Shown: positions 6,563-14,644, counted from the first letter of the stretch. The stretch: 17,548 nucleotides of DNA from Spirochaetaceae bacterium (GCA_031279965.1 JAITHM010000023.1:1-17548), one strand, 5' to 3'. Program-made: numbers and translations. The notes: generated by a model not told the origin, from the sequence alone.

Positions 6563-6732
6563 CCCTCCTACGCGGGAACGGCGAGGGCGGGTGCCGCTAA
6601 CACGGTCTGAACGAACATAGTTTATACCGCCCGCACCGGAGCTGATACGTTTTTTACCACCCTCTCCTGTGCTTTTAAGGAAATCTGTCTCTAGATACTT
6701 ATAAAAAAGTTGCCGATAATAACCAAGATTCC

Positions 6733-7854
6733 ATGAAAAAGATAGCGTTGTTTATTATAGCAGGAGTATTATTTCCACTTACCGCCCAGCAGCAGGTACG
6801 TGTGCCCATGCCGCCCACCGAACGCCCGTTTTGGTTTATTCTTGAAGAAGGAAAAAAGGCGTTTCGGGAACATGAATTTGGTGATGCGCTGGCTCTTTTT
6901 GAAGAGGCCCGGGCTGAACGAAAGGCACGCTACACGCGCATGGAAACGGTGTTTATTAATCTGCTTTCTATTGGTGAAGTCCGCCGTTTTGGTGACGCGC
7001 TCGACCTTATTGAAAAATACATTGCTGAACGCAATCAATTTGATGCCGCCGCAGCCCTGGATGAACTTGTTTATCGTGTGGGACGCCCCGCCCTGCGCAA
7101 TTCAGCAAAAACAGCCCTTTCATTGTTTAATAAACTCAAAGAATATTCAGAAGGAGAGTATTGGATTGGCGAAGTCTACCGCTTGGAAGGTGAATATGCC
7201 ATTGCATTGCAACAATACTCCAAAGCACTGGAAATCCATGTCGAGGCAGAAAAGCCGTTATGGAATATCGATTTACTCTATAAGATAGCGGAAACGCATC
7301 GTATCATGCGAAATTGGGTGCAGATGGAAGCATCACTTAACAAAATACTTGCGGCAGACACCATGTGGAGCGCTCCGGAAAGCTTCGCCCGTACCGCCAT
7401 GACCCGCACGCTCAATGACAGCGGTATTAATCCGTTTCTTGCCATGTTTCGCTACAACAATGGAGCAACAGAAAAGGCACATCGACTGCTCGGTGAATTC
7501 TGCTACAAATCCGGACGGCATAATCTTGCGGAAACGCACCTTGCCTTTGCCGTGCTTATTCAGAATTCCGTGCTTATCGAAGCTGCCCGCAGCAAACGTT
7601 ATAACTTTGAGTATACAACGCTTGACGAACTTCTTCATGAAATTGACCGCCGCACGGAACTAAAAAACTATATGGCTGAATCCGATTATTTTCGTACGCT
7701 TTATTATTTGAGTGCGGCGCTCTATGCCAACGGTAAAACTACTTCCGCACAAGGCATTTGGAGCTTTCTTGCAGCACGCGCCGATGCGGGAGAATGGTCT
7801 CGACGGGCGGCAAACCAATTGAGAAAACCTTTTGTTGAAACAACAACATTCTAA
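6733..7854 (+). CDS. Secreted tetratricopeptide-repeat protein
   Basis: This 373-residue protein starts with a signal peptide (KKIALFIIAGVLFPLTA, cleavage before QQQV). It continues with helical repeat segments: FREHEFGDALALFEEARAER, FGDALDLIEKYIAER, the stretch from GEVYRLEGEYAIALQQYSKAL, AETHRIMRNWVQMEASLNKIL and GRHNLAETHLAFAV. These resemble TPR units spaced through about residues 40-340 and point to a periplasmic or envelope scaffold that binds protein partners. No enzymatic domain is visible. The ATG at 6733 has no clear Shine-Dalgarno sequence, and the leader is AT-rich. The stop codon lies one base from the end of the convergent zinc-ribbon gene. Spirochaetes carry several secreted TPR proteins of this size, but I cannot assign it to a named one. 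Confidence 0.85.
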   Translation: MKKIALFIIAGVLFPLTAQQQVRVPMPPTERPFWFILEEGKKAFREHEFGDALALFEEARAERKARYTRMETVFINLLSIGEVRRFGDALDLIEKYIAERNQFDAAAALDELVYRVGRPALRNSAKTALSLFNKLKEYSEGEYWIGEVYRLEGEYAIALQQYSKALEIHVEAEKPLWNIDLLYKIAETHRIMRNWVQMEASLNKILAADTMWSAPESFARTAMTRTLNDSGINPFLAMFRYNNGATEKAHRLLGEFCYKSGRHNLAETHLAFAVLIQNSVLIEAARSKRYNFEYTTLDELLHEIDRRTELKNYMAESDYFRTLYYLSAALYANGKTTSAQGIWSFLAARADAGEWSRRAANQLRKPFVETTTF

Positions 7855-7855
7855 T

Positions 7856-8338
7856 TTACCGTTTACGGCAATGCGAACAGCCGACAATGTGCACATGTGA
7901 TTTACCCGGCCGTTGAAAAATACGAGCGGTAAGAAATTCATTTAATGCAAGCTCTGCGCCGCACACCGGACATTCCCGGCGACGCTTGCCGTTAAGACAA
8001 TGCGAACAGCCTGAAATATGCAATAACCGGTCATTTCGTGCTGTTGGTGGAAATATTTTGGAGCGAACCGATTCGCCGTGTTCAAATTTTGCCGCGCAGA
8101 CCGGGCAGGTGTGCGGATCTCCACGCCGACCTTCTGTAACGGGAAAAGAACTTTCTCCTGCAATGGTTTTTTTTCGTTTGCTTTTTGGGGATGGCACAGA
8201 CAGAAGTTCTGGCATCTCCTCCTGCCAGCTCCAATCATCTGCACGCGGCCGGCGAGATGTTCCCCAAAATGAAAAAAGAATCAGTAGAACAACCGCTAGA
8301 ATGAGTGATGCCAGCGCAAGGCTTGTCAGAAACGTCAC
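7856..8338 (-). CDS. Membrane-anchored protein with two zinc-ribbon-like repeats
   Basis: This 160-residue protein starts at GTG (a TAA lies six codons upstream and no ATG is available). Residues 4-26 form one hydrophobic segment, followed by Arg-rich RRPR, which by the positive-inside rule places the rest in the cytoplasm. A polar linker leads to two related modules: CPVCAAKFEHGESV...HISGCSHC and CPVCGAELALNEFL...HIVGCSHC. Each has two CxxC pairs, fitting one Zn site per module, and they look like an internal duplication. The role is unknown; binding of protein or nucleic acid at the membrane is an inference. It follows the small interrupted ORF on the same strand. Confidence 0.75.
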   Translation of the reverse strand: MTFLTSLALASLILAVVLLILFSFWGTSRRPRADDWSWQEEMPELLSVPSPKSKRKKTIAGESSFPVTEGRRGDPHTCPVCAAKFEHGESVRSKIFPPTARNDRLLHISGCSHCLNGKRRRECPVCGAELALNEFLTARIFQRPGKSHVHIVGCSHCRKR

Positions 8339-8385
8339 ACCAAGCCATCCAGGTTAATGCATTGTAAATATATCAAGATCAGCAT

Positions 8386-8549
8386 CTAGACAGCATGTTT
8401 TAACAAGCTCTTGGGCAAAAAAGCGCGCCTTCTTCGCCTTGCTCTATGCCCTGCACGGCCTGCGGCAACGGCAGCAACCATCACAGGTGTACCGCCAATT
8501 GCGTCAACAAGCAAAAAACTGAAAAAAATAACACCAGCAGGGTTCGCAT
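8386..8549 (-). pseudogene. Small membrane-protein ORF interrupted by a frame change at poly-T
   Basis: An ATG at 8549 has a strong GGAGGA (8556-8561) six to seven bases upstream. It encodes MRTLLVLFFSVFCLLTQLAVHL and ends at TGA 8481-8483. The -1 frame is open from before the poly-T runs to TAG 8386-8388. It encodes FLLVDAIGGTPVMVAAVAAG followed by a basic tail (RARRRRRAFLPKSLLKHAV). The frames meet at T7 (8522-8528 on this strand's complement) and T6 (8513-8518). One extra T would join them into a 54-residue protein with one hydrophobic segment and a basic C-terminus. It could be a true frameshift, a phase-variable tract, programmed -1 slippage or a homopolymer sequencing error. I do not recognise the family. 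Confidence 0.45.
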
Positions 8550-8606
8550 ACTATTTCCTCCAAAGGGGGACTTTATCACAGAAATAGCGGTTTTTCCATA
8601 GAGTAT

Positions 8607-9902
8607 TTATACTTCAACACAATCATCATCAGGATCGAGCATTTTGTCGTGTATGGCACCGTCATCTTTTTCGATTTTTAGGTTTCCCAGCAACGGCTCC
8701 CAGGCCGTTCCCGGATTTTGCTCCAATACTGAAAGCAAGTTAATAAACGCCGTGATTGTTGTGCCTGGGGTACGAAAATAATCATTGCCCAGCTGGCGTG
8801 CGCTATACTGCATAAAAGTTTCTATAGCGTCAGCCGGAATAAGCGTGTTTTTTTCATCACCATAAGCGAATACCAGGCGGATTTTCTCCAGCAGGACATA
8901 AAAATCTTCGTGCGACAAGCAGGAAAGCCGCATTACCGGGCCTGAAAAATCAGCAAGTCCCTGCTGCTTTGCAAAGGCATTTTCGCCAAGCCTTCGACGG
9001 AGCGCATCATAACTGAACATACCACGCCGGGTATCAAGTTGAAAATCGGGGGTTCCGCACATTACAAAACCAAGCCCTTCAGCATTTCCCTGGAGCATGT
9101 CATTTACAATACACAGTATTTGTTCGTAGTTTGATGAACGAGCTTGTTTGTTATTCAGTTTGTAAATGTTGACCATCTCGTCAAGACAAATCATAAGCCC
9201 CTTATAACCGGCAAGCCGTGCAAACCGTGCAAGAAGTTTTAAAACATCGTACCAGGTTGAATCGTCAACAATTGTGCGAACTCCAAGCATTTTCCGTGCA
9301 TCCGTTTTTGCCGCATATTCTCCACGCAGCCAGCGGATCGCGGCGGCTTTTGTTGTGTCGTCGCAGATTTCATCCGCATGAGCATACGCAACAATAACTT
9401 CGGCAAAATCAAAGCCGTGTACCAATGCGGTAAGCGGCTGCAATCGTTGCTGTACCACCGAAGAAAGCGCCGCGCCGTTTCCCTGTGCCTCGCTCCGGGC
9501 GGTCGCAACGAAGCGGTCGATGATTGCCGGTAATGCGCCGCCATCAATTTTTGTACGTGTAGAAATATTTCTGCTCAGCTCGTTATAAAGTGATTTTGCG
9601 TAGCCGCCTGTCGCATGAAGCCGTTTGCCAGGGGTAAGATCGGCATTTGCTGTTACAATGCCTTTTTCCATTGCGATAGAACGAGTCAAATTAAGAAAGA
9701 ATGTTTTTCCCGCGCCGTATTCACCGATGACAAATTTAACGGCCGAGCCGCCGTCAACAATCCGTTCAATATCATGGAGCATTGCTTCAATTTCGCGTTT
9801 ACGTCCAACTTGAATCAGATGCTGCGCTATTCGCGGGACAACTCCAGCGCGAAGTGATTGTATTACTGCATCGCGGTCTTTAAGCCGAATCGTTCCGTTC
9901 AT
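8607..9902 (-). CDS. DUF2791/BrxD-like P-loop ATPase, stand-alone
   Basis: A 431-residue ATP-binding protein. The N-terminus LKDRDAVIQSLRAGVVPR and HLIQVGR is followed by Walker A GEYGAGKT (60-67), LHATGGYAKSLYNEL (95-109), WLRGEYAAKTDARKMLGV, Walker B GLMICLDE (235-242) and the sensor-like GFVMCGTPD (278-286). YFRTPGTTITAFINLLSVLE lies near the end and the tail is acidic. This is the ATP-binding family DUF2791, related to BrxD of BREX systems. As I recall it is usually encoded beside a DEAD/DEAH helicase and TerB-domain proteins. None of those partners is in this window. It starts 15 bases after the argF stop with no clear ribosome-binding site, so it is probably expressed from the argF transcript. 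Motor function is inferred from the intact Walker motifs. Confidence 0.88.
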   Translation of the reverse strand: MNGTIRLKDRDAVIQSLRAGVVPRIAQHLIQVGRKREIEAMLHDIERIVDGGSAVKFVIGEYGAGKTFFLNLTRSIAMEKGIVTANADLTPGKRLHATGGYAKSLYNELSRNISTRTKIDGGALPAIIDRFVATARSEAQGNGAALSSVVQQRLQPLTALVHGFDFAEVIVAYAHADEICDDTTKAAAIRWLRGEYAAKTDARKMLGVRTIVDDSTWYDVLKLLARFARLAGYKGLMICLDEMVNIYKLNNKQARSSNYEQILCIVNDMLQGNAEGLGFVMCGTPDFQLDTRRGMFSYDALRRRLGENAFAKQQGLADFSGPVMRLSCLSHEDFYVLLEKIRLVFAYGDEKNTLIPADAIETFMQYSARQLGNDYFRTPGTTITAFINLLSVLEQNPGTAWEPLLGNLKIEKDDGAIHDKMLDPDDDCVEV

Positions 9903-9917
9903 AGTGCGAATTGTTGG

Positions 9918-10865
9918 TTAAATCAACCCAAGTGTTGCGAGAATGATAGCCTTGATGGTATGTTTACGATTTTCTGCCTCGTCCCATACGCGGCTTTGCG
10001 GCCCATCAATAATATCCTTGGTAACTTCTTCACCGCGCACCGCAGGAAGACAGTGCAAAAACACACAGGATTTGTTATCTGCTTGTTCAAAAAGACGGCG
10101 ATTCACCTGGTATGGAGCAAGAAGCCGCACCCGTTCTGTTTTCTGTGCTTCTTCCCCCATCGAAGCCCATACATCTGTGTAGATTGCATCCGCGCCGCAT
10201 ACCGCGGTGGTATCGTGGCTTATCTCGCAGACCGCCCCCGAAGCCGCAAACAGTTCGGCGCATTGGGCAAGAAACTCTGCGCCAGGCTGAAGTTCAGGCG
10301 GGCACACGACAGTAATATTGATTCCAAGTTTTGCCGCCATCACAATAAGAGACCGCGCAACATTGTTTCTGCCATCACCTACAAAACAGAGTTTTTTTCC
10401 GCACATATCGCCAAACTCTTCTTCAAGTGTCATTACATCAGCAAGCGCCTGAGTTGGATGATAAAGGTCGGTAAGGCCGTTATAAACAGGCACGCCAGAA
10501 TAAGCCGCTAGGGCCTCTGCCGTGGATTGCTTAAACCCGCGAAATTCTATTGCGCTAAACATGCGTCCCAGCACCCGGGCTGTATCTTCAATAGTTTCTT
10601 TGGCACCCAACTGAATGTCATCGTTGGAAAGAAACACTGGATGCCCGCCCTCTTCACCAACGGCTGTCTCGAACGCACAACGTGTCCGCGTAGAACGTTT
10701 TTCAAAAAGCAGCGCGATACTTATGCCGGCAAAACGCTGTTTCTGCTGGTGTTTTTCGTGCTTAACATTCCGCGCGAGTTCAAGCAACGCACGAATTTCA
10801 CTTGCTGAATAATCAAGCCAGGTAAGGAGCGATCGTCCCTGTAAATTTTTAAGTGTATTGCACAT
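9918..10865 (-). CDS. argF: Ornithine carbamoyltransferase
   Basis: This enzyme converts ornithine and carbamoyl phosphate to citrulline, or the reverse in the arginine deiminase pathway. The 315-residue length is typical. The carbamoyl-phosphate site FEKRSTRTR is at 54-62, HPTQALAD in the middle, FVGDGRNNVARSL in the second domain, and the ornithine site HCLPAVRGEEV from about residue 271. No other arginine gene is nearby, so anabolic (argF) and catabolic (arcB) use cannot be told apart. ATG 10865 has GGAG six bases upstream and overlaps the preceding stop as TAATG. A GTG at 10877 in the same frame is less likely because it would enclose that ribosome-binding site. Translation is probably coupled to the lipoprotein gene. 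Confidence 0.95.
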   Translation of the reverse strand: MCNTLKNLQGRSLLTWLDYSASEIRALLELARNVKHEKHQQKQRFAGISIALLFEKRSTRTRCAFETAVGEEGGHPVFLSNDDIQLGAKETIEDTARVLGRMFSAIEFRGFKQSTAEALAAYSGVPVYNGLTDLYHPTQALADVMTLEEEFGDMCGKKLCFVGDGRNNVARSLIVMAAKLGINITVVCPPELQPGAEFLAQCAELFAASGAVCEISHDTTAVCGADAIYTDVWASMGEEAQKTERVRLLAPYQVNRRLFEQADNKSCVFLHCLPAVRGEEVTKDIIDGPQSRVWDEAENRKHTIKAIILATLGLI

Positions 10866-11566
10866 TATTGTCTCCACTGAATCTCATATAGTAAAGGTTT
10901 TTCCAGTACAAAAAAATCAAGAAGTGCCGTATCAAAAACAGCCTGTCGGCCGGTATATGCACCACCACGAATCGTGCTGATCTCTCCAGGGACGGTCAGC
11001 GTTAATTTTAAACGGGCGGCGGCAATTTCGGCGGCAATTTCGGCGTTGTAAACAGAGTTTAACAATTCAAGATAACTATTTTTTGTAAGCTCCTCGCCGG
11101 TTGCAATAGGAGCCATTAAAGCAGAAAGATAATCTCCAAGATCGGGTGAAAAAAGAGCAAGGATAGCCGGGCCGTTTGTCCGGTCTATTCTCAACATCAT
11201 TTTTCCACTATGCGCCGCTTCCTCCCAGACAAGTGTATAAGGAATGTATTGAGGGATAAACGAAGAAATCTTGCTGATGACAAGTTGACCTTCAATACCC
11301 CCAGAACCTTTTTGTTTAAACTCGGCGTGTTCAATACCGGCAATAGCGCGTAATTGTGTCGTCAGTTCTGCTGCATCCAGAAGCGGACGTGTCGCAGCGG
11401 CACCGCTTTGTGCAGTGACCCGCCGCAGTAAAGCAGTTATTTTCGTGCCAAGTGCTCCGCTTACCGAAAGCTCCGCCCGGCCGGCTTGATTCACAGCTCC
11501 ATTTATCCGGAGCTCACATCCGGTAAAAGCCACAAGGAGGATGATTAGTACAAGTGATTGAAACAT
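10865..11566 (-). CDS. Putative lipoprotein of unknown function
   Basis: This 233-residue protein begins with a lipoprotein signal (FQSLVLIILLVAFTGC) whose lipobox Cys is residue 17. The mature part begins ELRINGAVNQAGRAEL and includes IPQYIPYTLVWEE, LALFSPDLGDYLSALMAP, and an Ala-rich AEIAAEIAAARLKL segment coded by a 12-base tandem repeat (11017-11045). I see no known domain. It sits six bases after the phosphate-transporter stop and overlaps argF, so it is within a tight operon. A GGAGG in the end of the transporter gene is about 14 bases from the ATG, which is long. Spirochaetes have many lipoproteins of this size that lack known functions. Confidence 0.8.
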   Translation of the reverse strand: MFQSLVLIILLVAFTGCELRINGAVNQAGRAELSVSGALGTKITALLRRVTAQSGAAATRPLLDAAELTTQLRAIAGIEHAEFKQKGSGGIEGQLVISKISSFIPQYIPYTLVWEEAAHSGKMMLRIDRTNGPAILALFSPDLGDYLSALMAPIATGEELTKNSYLELLNSVYNAEIAAEIAAARLKLTLTVPGEISTIRGGAYTGRQAVFDTALLDFFVLEKPLLYEIQWRQ

Positions 11567-11572
11567 AGCGGC

Positions 11573-13234
11573 TTATGCTTCCTCCATATTGGCAAGCAGC
11601 GCAGAAATACTATAACAGTAATCGCCAAGGCGCTCGATACGGCGAACCAGATCAATAAAAAGAAGCTCTGTTTTAACGTTTTCGCCTGCTTCAATTCGTT
11701 TGCGCCCCAATTTTCGCAGCATGTCACGGGAATGATCAATATCAGTTTCGATTTTTTTTGCAAATTGCCCCTGTTCCATTCCTAGCTTACTGCCAAGATT
11801 CCTGCCGACAAAATCAAGGAAATCTTCAACCATACCCATGTAAGGGGTAAGCGCATCCATTTCATCCTGCTTAAAAAGTAGTTTTTTTTGTACGCTTCGT
11901 GCAAGAATAAGGCCGATGGAATAGCAATTATCAGTCATGTCTTCAAGATCGGCAATAATACGGATAAGAATTGAAATATTATGTTCAGAATGAATATTCA
12001 GTTGTCGGCGGGTACATTCAAGGAGAAATCGTGTTATTTCTTCGCGCATTTGATCAGCATATTCTTCTTTTTTATCCAGCTCGGCAGTAAGATTTTTTAT
12101 CGTTTCTTCATTGAGTATCTTGAGCGATTCACGCAATTTGCGATACATAGAAAGCGCCAACGCTGCCATTGTTCGTATCTGGGTTTCCGCATAGAGGATG
12201 CTCAATTCGGGCGGGTCACGCATGGAGGAAATATATGAAATCTTATAAACCTCTGCATCTGTGCTGATGGGCTTGTCTTTGATAAGAAAAGTAACAAGTT
12301 TTGCCAATTGCGCGACAAAGGGGAAAAAAACAAGCGTGTTAACAAGATTAAAAATCGTATGGAACATGGCCATGTGGGTAGTAACAGCCGTTTCCATTGT
12401 ACCAGGTGTTATTTTATCAACAAAGAGAAGAATCGGATTAAGAAGGAAAATAGCCCAAATTGAGCCGATACAGTTAAATAGTACATGAACAAGTGCTGCA
12501 CGTTTTGCGGTAGAAGCAGTACCGATCGAGGCAAGCATCGCGTCGATGGTTGTTCCGATATTTGCGCCAAGTATCATTGCCGCACCAAAGTGCATATCAA
12601 TAAGGCCGTTGTAGGCCATGGTAAGAATGATTGCGGTAGTCGCTGATGATGAATGAAGTATAACTGTAATCACCAAGCCAATACCTAGTCCCCAGAAGAC
12701 GCTGCTTAATTCCGAACCAGCATGAGCACGAATAAAGTTTAAATCATCGGCGCTTATATTGGGCATTGAGCGGGTGAGAAAATCCAAGCCAAGAAAAAGA
12801 AGGCCAAACCCCATCACCATATTCCCAATTTCGCGGTGTTTCCATTTAACAGCGCCTAAAATAAAGCCGATGCCAACTGCCGGCAGAGCAAGGGTCGAAA
12901 TATTCAACGAAAAGCCAACAATAGAGACTATCCATGCGGTAACTGTAGTACCTATGTTGGCACCCATAATAACGCCGATTGCTTGAACCAAGGAAAGAAG
13001 ACCGGCATTAACAAACGAAACAACCATTACGGTAGTTGCGCTGGAAGACTGAACAATTGTGGTAACAGCAAAGCCGGTAAGTATTGCAGAGATGCGATGT
13101 CCCGTCATGAATCTAAGCACACCCTGGAGGCGCGAGCCGGCACTTTGTTGAATGCCGTCACTCATCACCTTCATCCCGTAGAGAAAGAGGCAAAGACTGC
13201 CAGCTATGCGGAATACCGACTCTATTATTGCCAT
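11573..13234 (-). CDS. Na/Pi cotransporter with PhoU-like C-terminal domain
   Basis: This 553-residue membrane protein resembles bacterial NptA/YjbB-type Na-phosphate cotransporters. It has two inverted-topology repeats, each with the signature motif: QSSSATT (62-68) with GANIGTT (91-97), and HSSSATT (194-200) with GANIGTT (about 223-229). Roughly eight hydrophobic segments occupy residues 1-315. From about 340 onward the protein is soluble and helical, with charged segments such as ELDKKEEYADQMREEITRF and a final RRIERLGDYCYSISALLANM, resembling PhoU. PhoU-like tails are common in this family and may sense or regulate phosphate flux. It starts 55 bases after the alarmone-synthetase gene, with no clear ribosome-binding site before ATG 13234. 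Substrate identity (phosphate) rests on the family only. Confidence 0.92.
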   Translation of the reverse strand: MAIIESVFRIAGSLCLFLYGMKVMSDGIQQSAGSRLQGVLRFMTGHRISAILTGFAVTTIVQSSSATTVMVVSFVNAGLLSLVQAIGVIMGANIGTTVTAWIVSIVGFSLNISTLALPAVGIGFILGAVKWKHREIGNMVMGFGLLFLGLDFLTRSMPNISADDLNFIRAHAGSELSSVFWGLGIGLVITVILHSSSATTAIILTMAYNGLIDMHFGAAMILGANIGTTIDAMLASIGTASTAKRAALVHVLFNCIGSIWAIFLLNPILLFVDKITPGTMETAVTTHMAMFHTIFNLVNTLVFFPFVAQLAKLVTFLIKDKPISTDAEVYKISYISSMRDPPELSILYAETQIRTMAALALSMYRKLRESLKILNEETIKNLTAELDKKEEYADQMREEITRFLLECTRRQLNIHSEHNISILIRIIADLEDMTDNCYSIGLILARSVQKKLLFKQDEMDALTPYMGMVEDFLDFVGRNLGSKLGMEQGQFAKKIETDIDHSRDMLRKLGRKRIEAGENVKTELLFIDLVRRIERLGDYCYSISALLANMEEA

Positions 13235-13289
13235 TTCAGATCAGTATGTACCGTTTTAAGTTTTTTTTCTACCATAAATAAGGCAGCGT

Positions 13290-14525
13290 TTACAATTTCA
13301 ACTTGTCAAGCAGTATGTTTTTTAGTTTCTGGACAGGCTTAAATTCTGAATCCAGCGATAGCGCAGATTCACAATCAGAAAGTGCCTTGGGGTAATCGCT
13401 AATATGAAAATAGCATTGCGCTCTGCGAAAAAAACAATATTTCTGGAAAGGATCAGTCTTAATAGACAAACTGAAGGATTCTATCGCGTTGCTATAATCT
13501 TTAAGACATGAATAAACAACCCCCAGATAGTAAGTTGGTTGTGGTGATTTTGAGTCAAGCTCCTGTGCGCGGGCAAAATCGTCGATTGCTTTCTGGTAGT
13601 GCGACTGTGCAAAACTGGCCATTCCACGATGTTTGTGAACAAGCGCTTCAAGTTGCCGTACCGGCTTCAACTTCAAAATTCGAGAATAAAAAAATTCAGC
13701 TTCTTTAAATTGGCCTTTATTATGAGCGTACAGCGCGTTGAGGAGAAGATCGTCCATAGAATGTGAATTAAATTCGCGAGGGGGCCGTGAATAATCTTCA
13801 CCTTGTACCTGAGGCAACCCCTCGTATAAAAATTGGTCGTTGACCCCTTCGATTTTTTGGTAAAAATCGGTGCGGCGTTTTTCAAGCTGATTGTTCAGTT
13901 TCTTTTGATAGGTTCGAAATTCCAGAAAAATCATATCGGCAAGTGAAAGTGATGCGTTAATTGCCGCCAGTTTACGTCGCATAGTTGTATCAAGCGGTGC
14001 AAATCTTGCTTTATAAACCAATTCGTGTTCTACTTCTGCCCAGGCATCCTGTAAATTGGTTCGAAGTTGAATTTCGGCAATTTCGCCGGCAAAAGTTTCA
14101 CCGGATTTTTTTGTGTATTTCGCGCCAAGAACAGGAGGTATTTCAACAAGAAGATGATGCGATTCATAGCCAAATTCTTTAAACGTATAATGGCTTCCTT
14201 TTTCTTCTATCTCGATAACCCGAAACATTGTTTTGATTATTCTTTTTATTTCATCAATATCATCAAGAAAAGGACAAACAATTCTTATGCCAATTTCATC
14301 GGGAATTTTGGTTTTATCCGCGCCGCTTTCCCGTAAATAGCGTAAATATTTTTTATAAAAACTATGAAAACTTTTTACTCGCCCTTTAATAGTAAGGTGA
14401 GAATTCATTTTTGCCAGCGCTCGTTCAAGGAACACTTCAAGTTCTTTTGTTATAAGTACTCTTGTTTGATAGTCTTCTTCATATTGACACCGTAAATCGG
14501 CACTATTGGGAAGCGAGCGTTTCAT
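13290..14525 (-). CDS. RelA/SpoT-type alarmone synthetase domain fused to TPRs
   Basis: A 411-residue protein. Residues 25-175 form a (p)ppGpp-synthetase domain: GRVKSFHSFYKKYLR (48-62), IPDEIGIRIVC (74-84) with the candidate Mg-binding Asp76, GYESHHLLVEIP (119-130), and EIQLRTNLQDAWAEVEHEL (151-169) with Glu151. These positions match the active site of small alarmone synthetases, so the domain is probably active, although EIG replaces the common IAG. There is no HD hydrolase domain. From about residue 265 to 405 there are three to four TPR-like units (ALYAHNKGQFKEAEFFYSRI, HYQKAIDDFARAQEL, DYSNAIESFSLSI, DYPKALSDCESAL), which likely bind a partner or regulator. It follows the flaA terminator. 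The ribosome-binding site is set apart from the ATG by a small hairpin. Confidence 0.9.
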   Translation of the reverse strand: MKRSLPNSADLRCQYEEDYQTRVLITKELEVFLERALAKMNSHLTIKGRVKSFHSFYKKYLRYLRESGADKTKIPDEIGIRIVCPFLDDIDEIKRIIKTMFRVIEIEEKGSHYTFKEFGYESHHLLVEIPPVLGAKYTKKSGETFAGEIAEIQLRTNLQDAWAEVEHELVYKARFAPLDTTMRRKLAAINASLSLADMIFLEFRTYQKKLNNQLEKRRTDFYQKIEGVNDQFLYEGLPQVQGEDYSRPPREFNSHSMDDLLLNALYAHNKGQFKEAEFFYSRILKLKPVRQLEALVHKHRGMASFAQSHYQKAIDDFARAQELDSKSPQPTYYLGVVYSCLKDYSNAIESFSLSIKTDPFQKYCFFRRAQCYFHISDYPKALSDCESALSLDSEFKPVQKLKNILLDKLKL

Positions 14526-14545
14526 ACCGTGAAAAACGGTCCTTT
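14526..14545 (-). promoter_or_regulatory. Hairpin between Shine-Dalgarno and start codon of the alarmone-synthetase gene
   Basis: On the minus strand AAAGG (14541-14545) is followed at once by ACCGT-TTTTC-ACGGT (14526-14540), a perfect 5-bp hairpin, and then the ATG at 14525. The linear spacing of 15 bases is too long for efficient initiation. Folding the hairpin would bring the two sites close together. Confidence 0.4.
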
Positions 14546-14584
14546 ATTTTAATTTTCTAAATCTGGAGTGCTGTAAATTACAAT

Positions 14585-14632
14585 AAAAAGACCGAAACTA
14601 CACGGCATTTTCCATGCAGTTTCGGTCTTTTT
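14585..14632 (-). terminator. Strong intrinsic terminator after flaA, usable in both directions
   Basis: AAAAAGACCGAAACT (14585-14599) pairs perfectly over 15 bp with 14618-14632. A further GCAT/ATGC stem (14605-14608/14614-14617) sits inside the loop. Read on the minus strand it ends in a T run just after the flaA stop. The arms also give a T run on the plus strand. Confidence 0.9.
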
Positions 14633-14644
14633 TAAGTTACGCTA

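Noticed and set aside
6474..6740. Open minus-strand frame encoding an Arg/Gly-rich stretch upstream of the receiver gene
   Set aside because: It looks codon-like in places but has no ATG, GTG or TTG before the region overlapping the receiver gene, and no ribosome-binding site. A 16-codon ORF (MFVQTVLAAPALAVPA) in another frame is too short to support.
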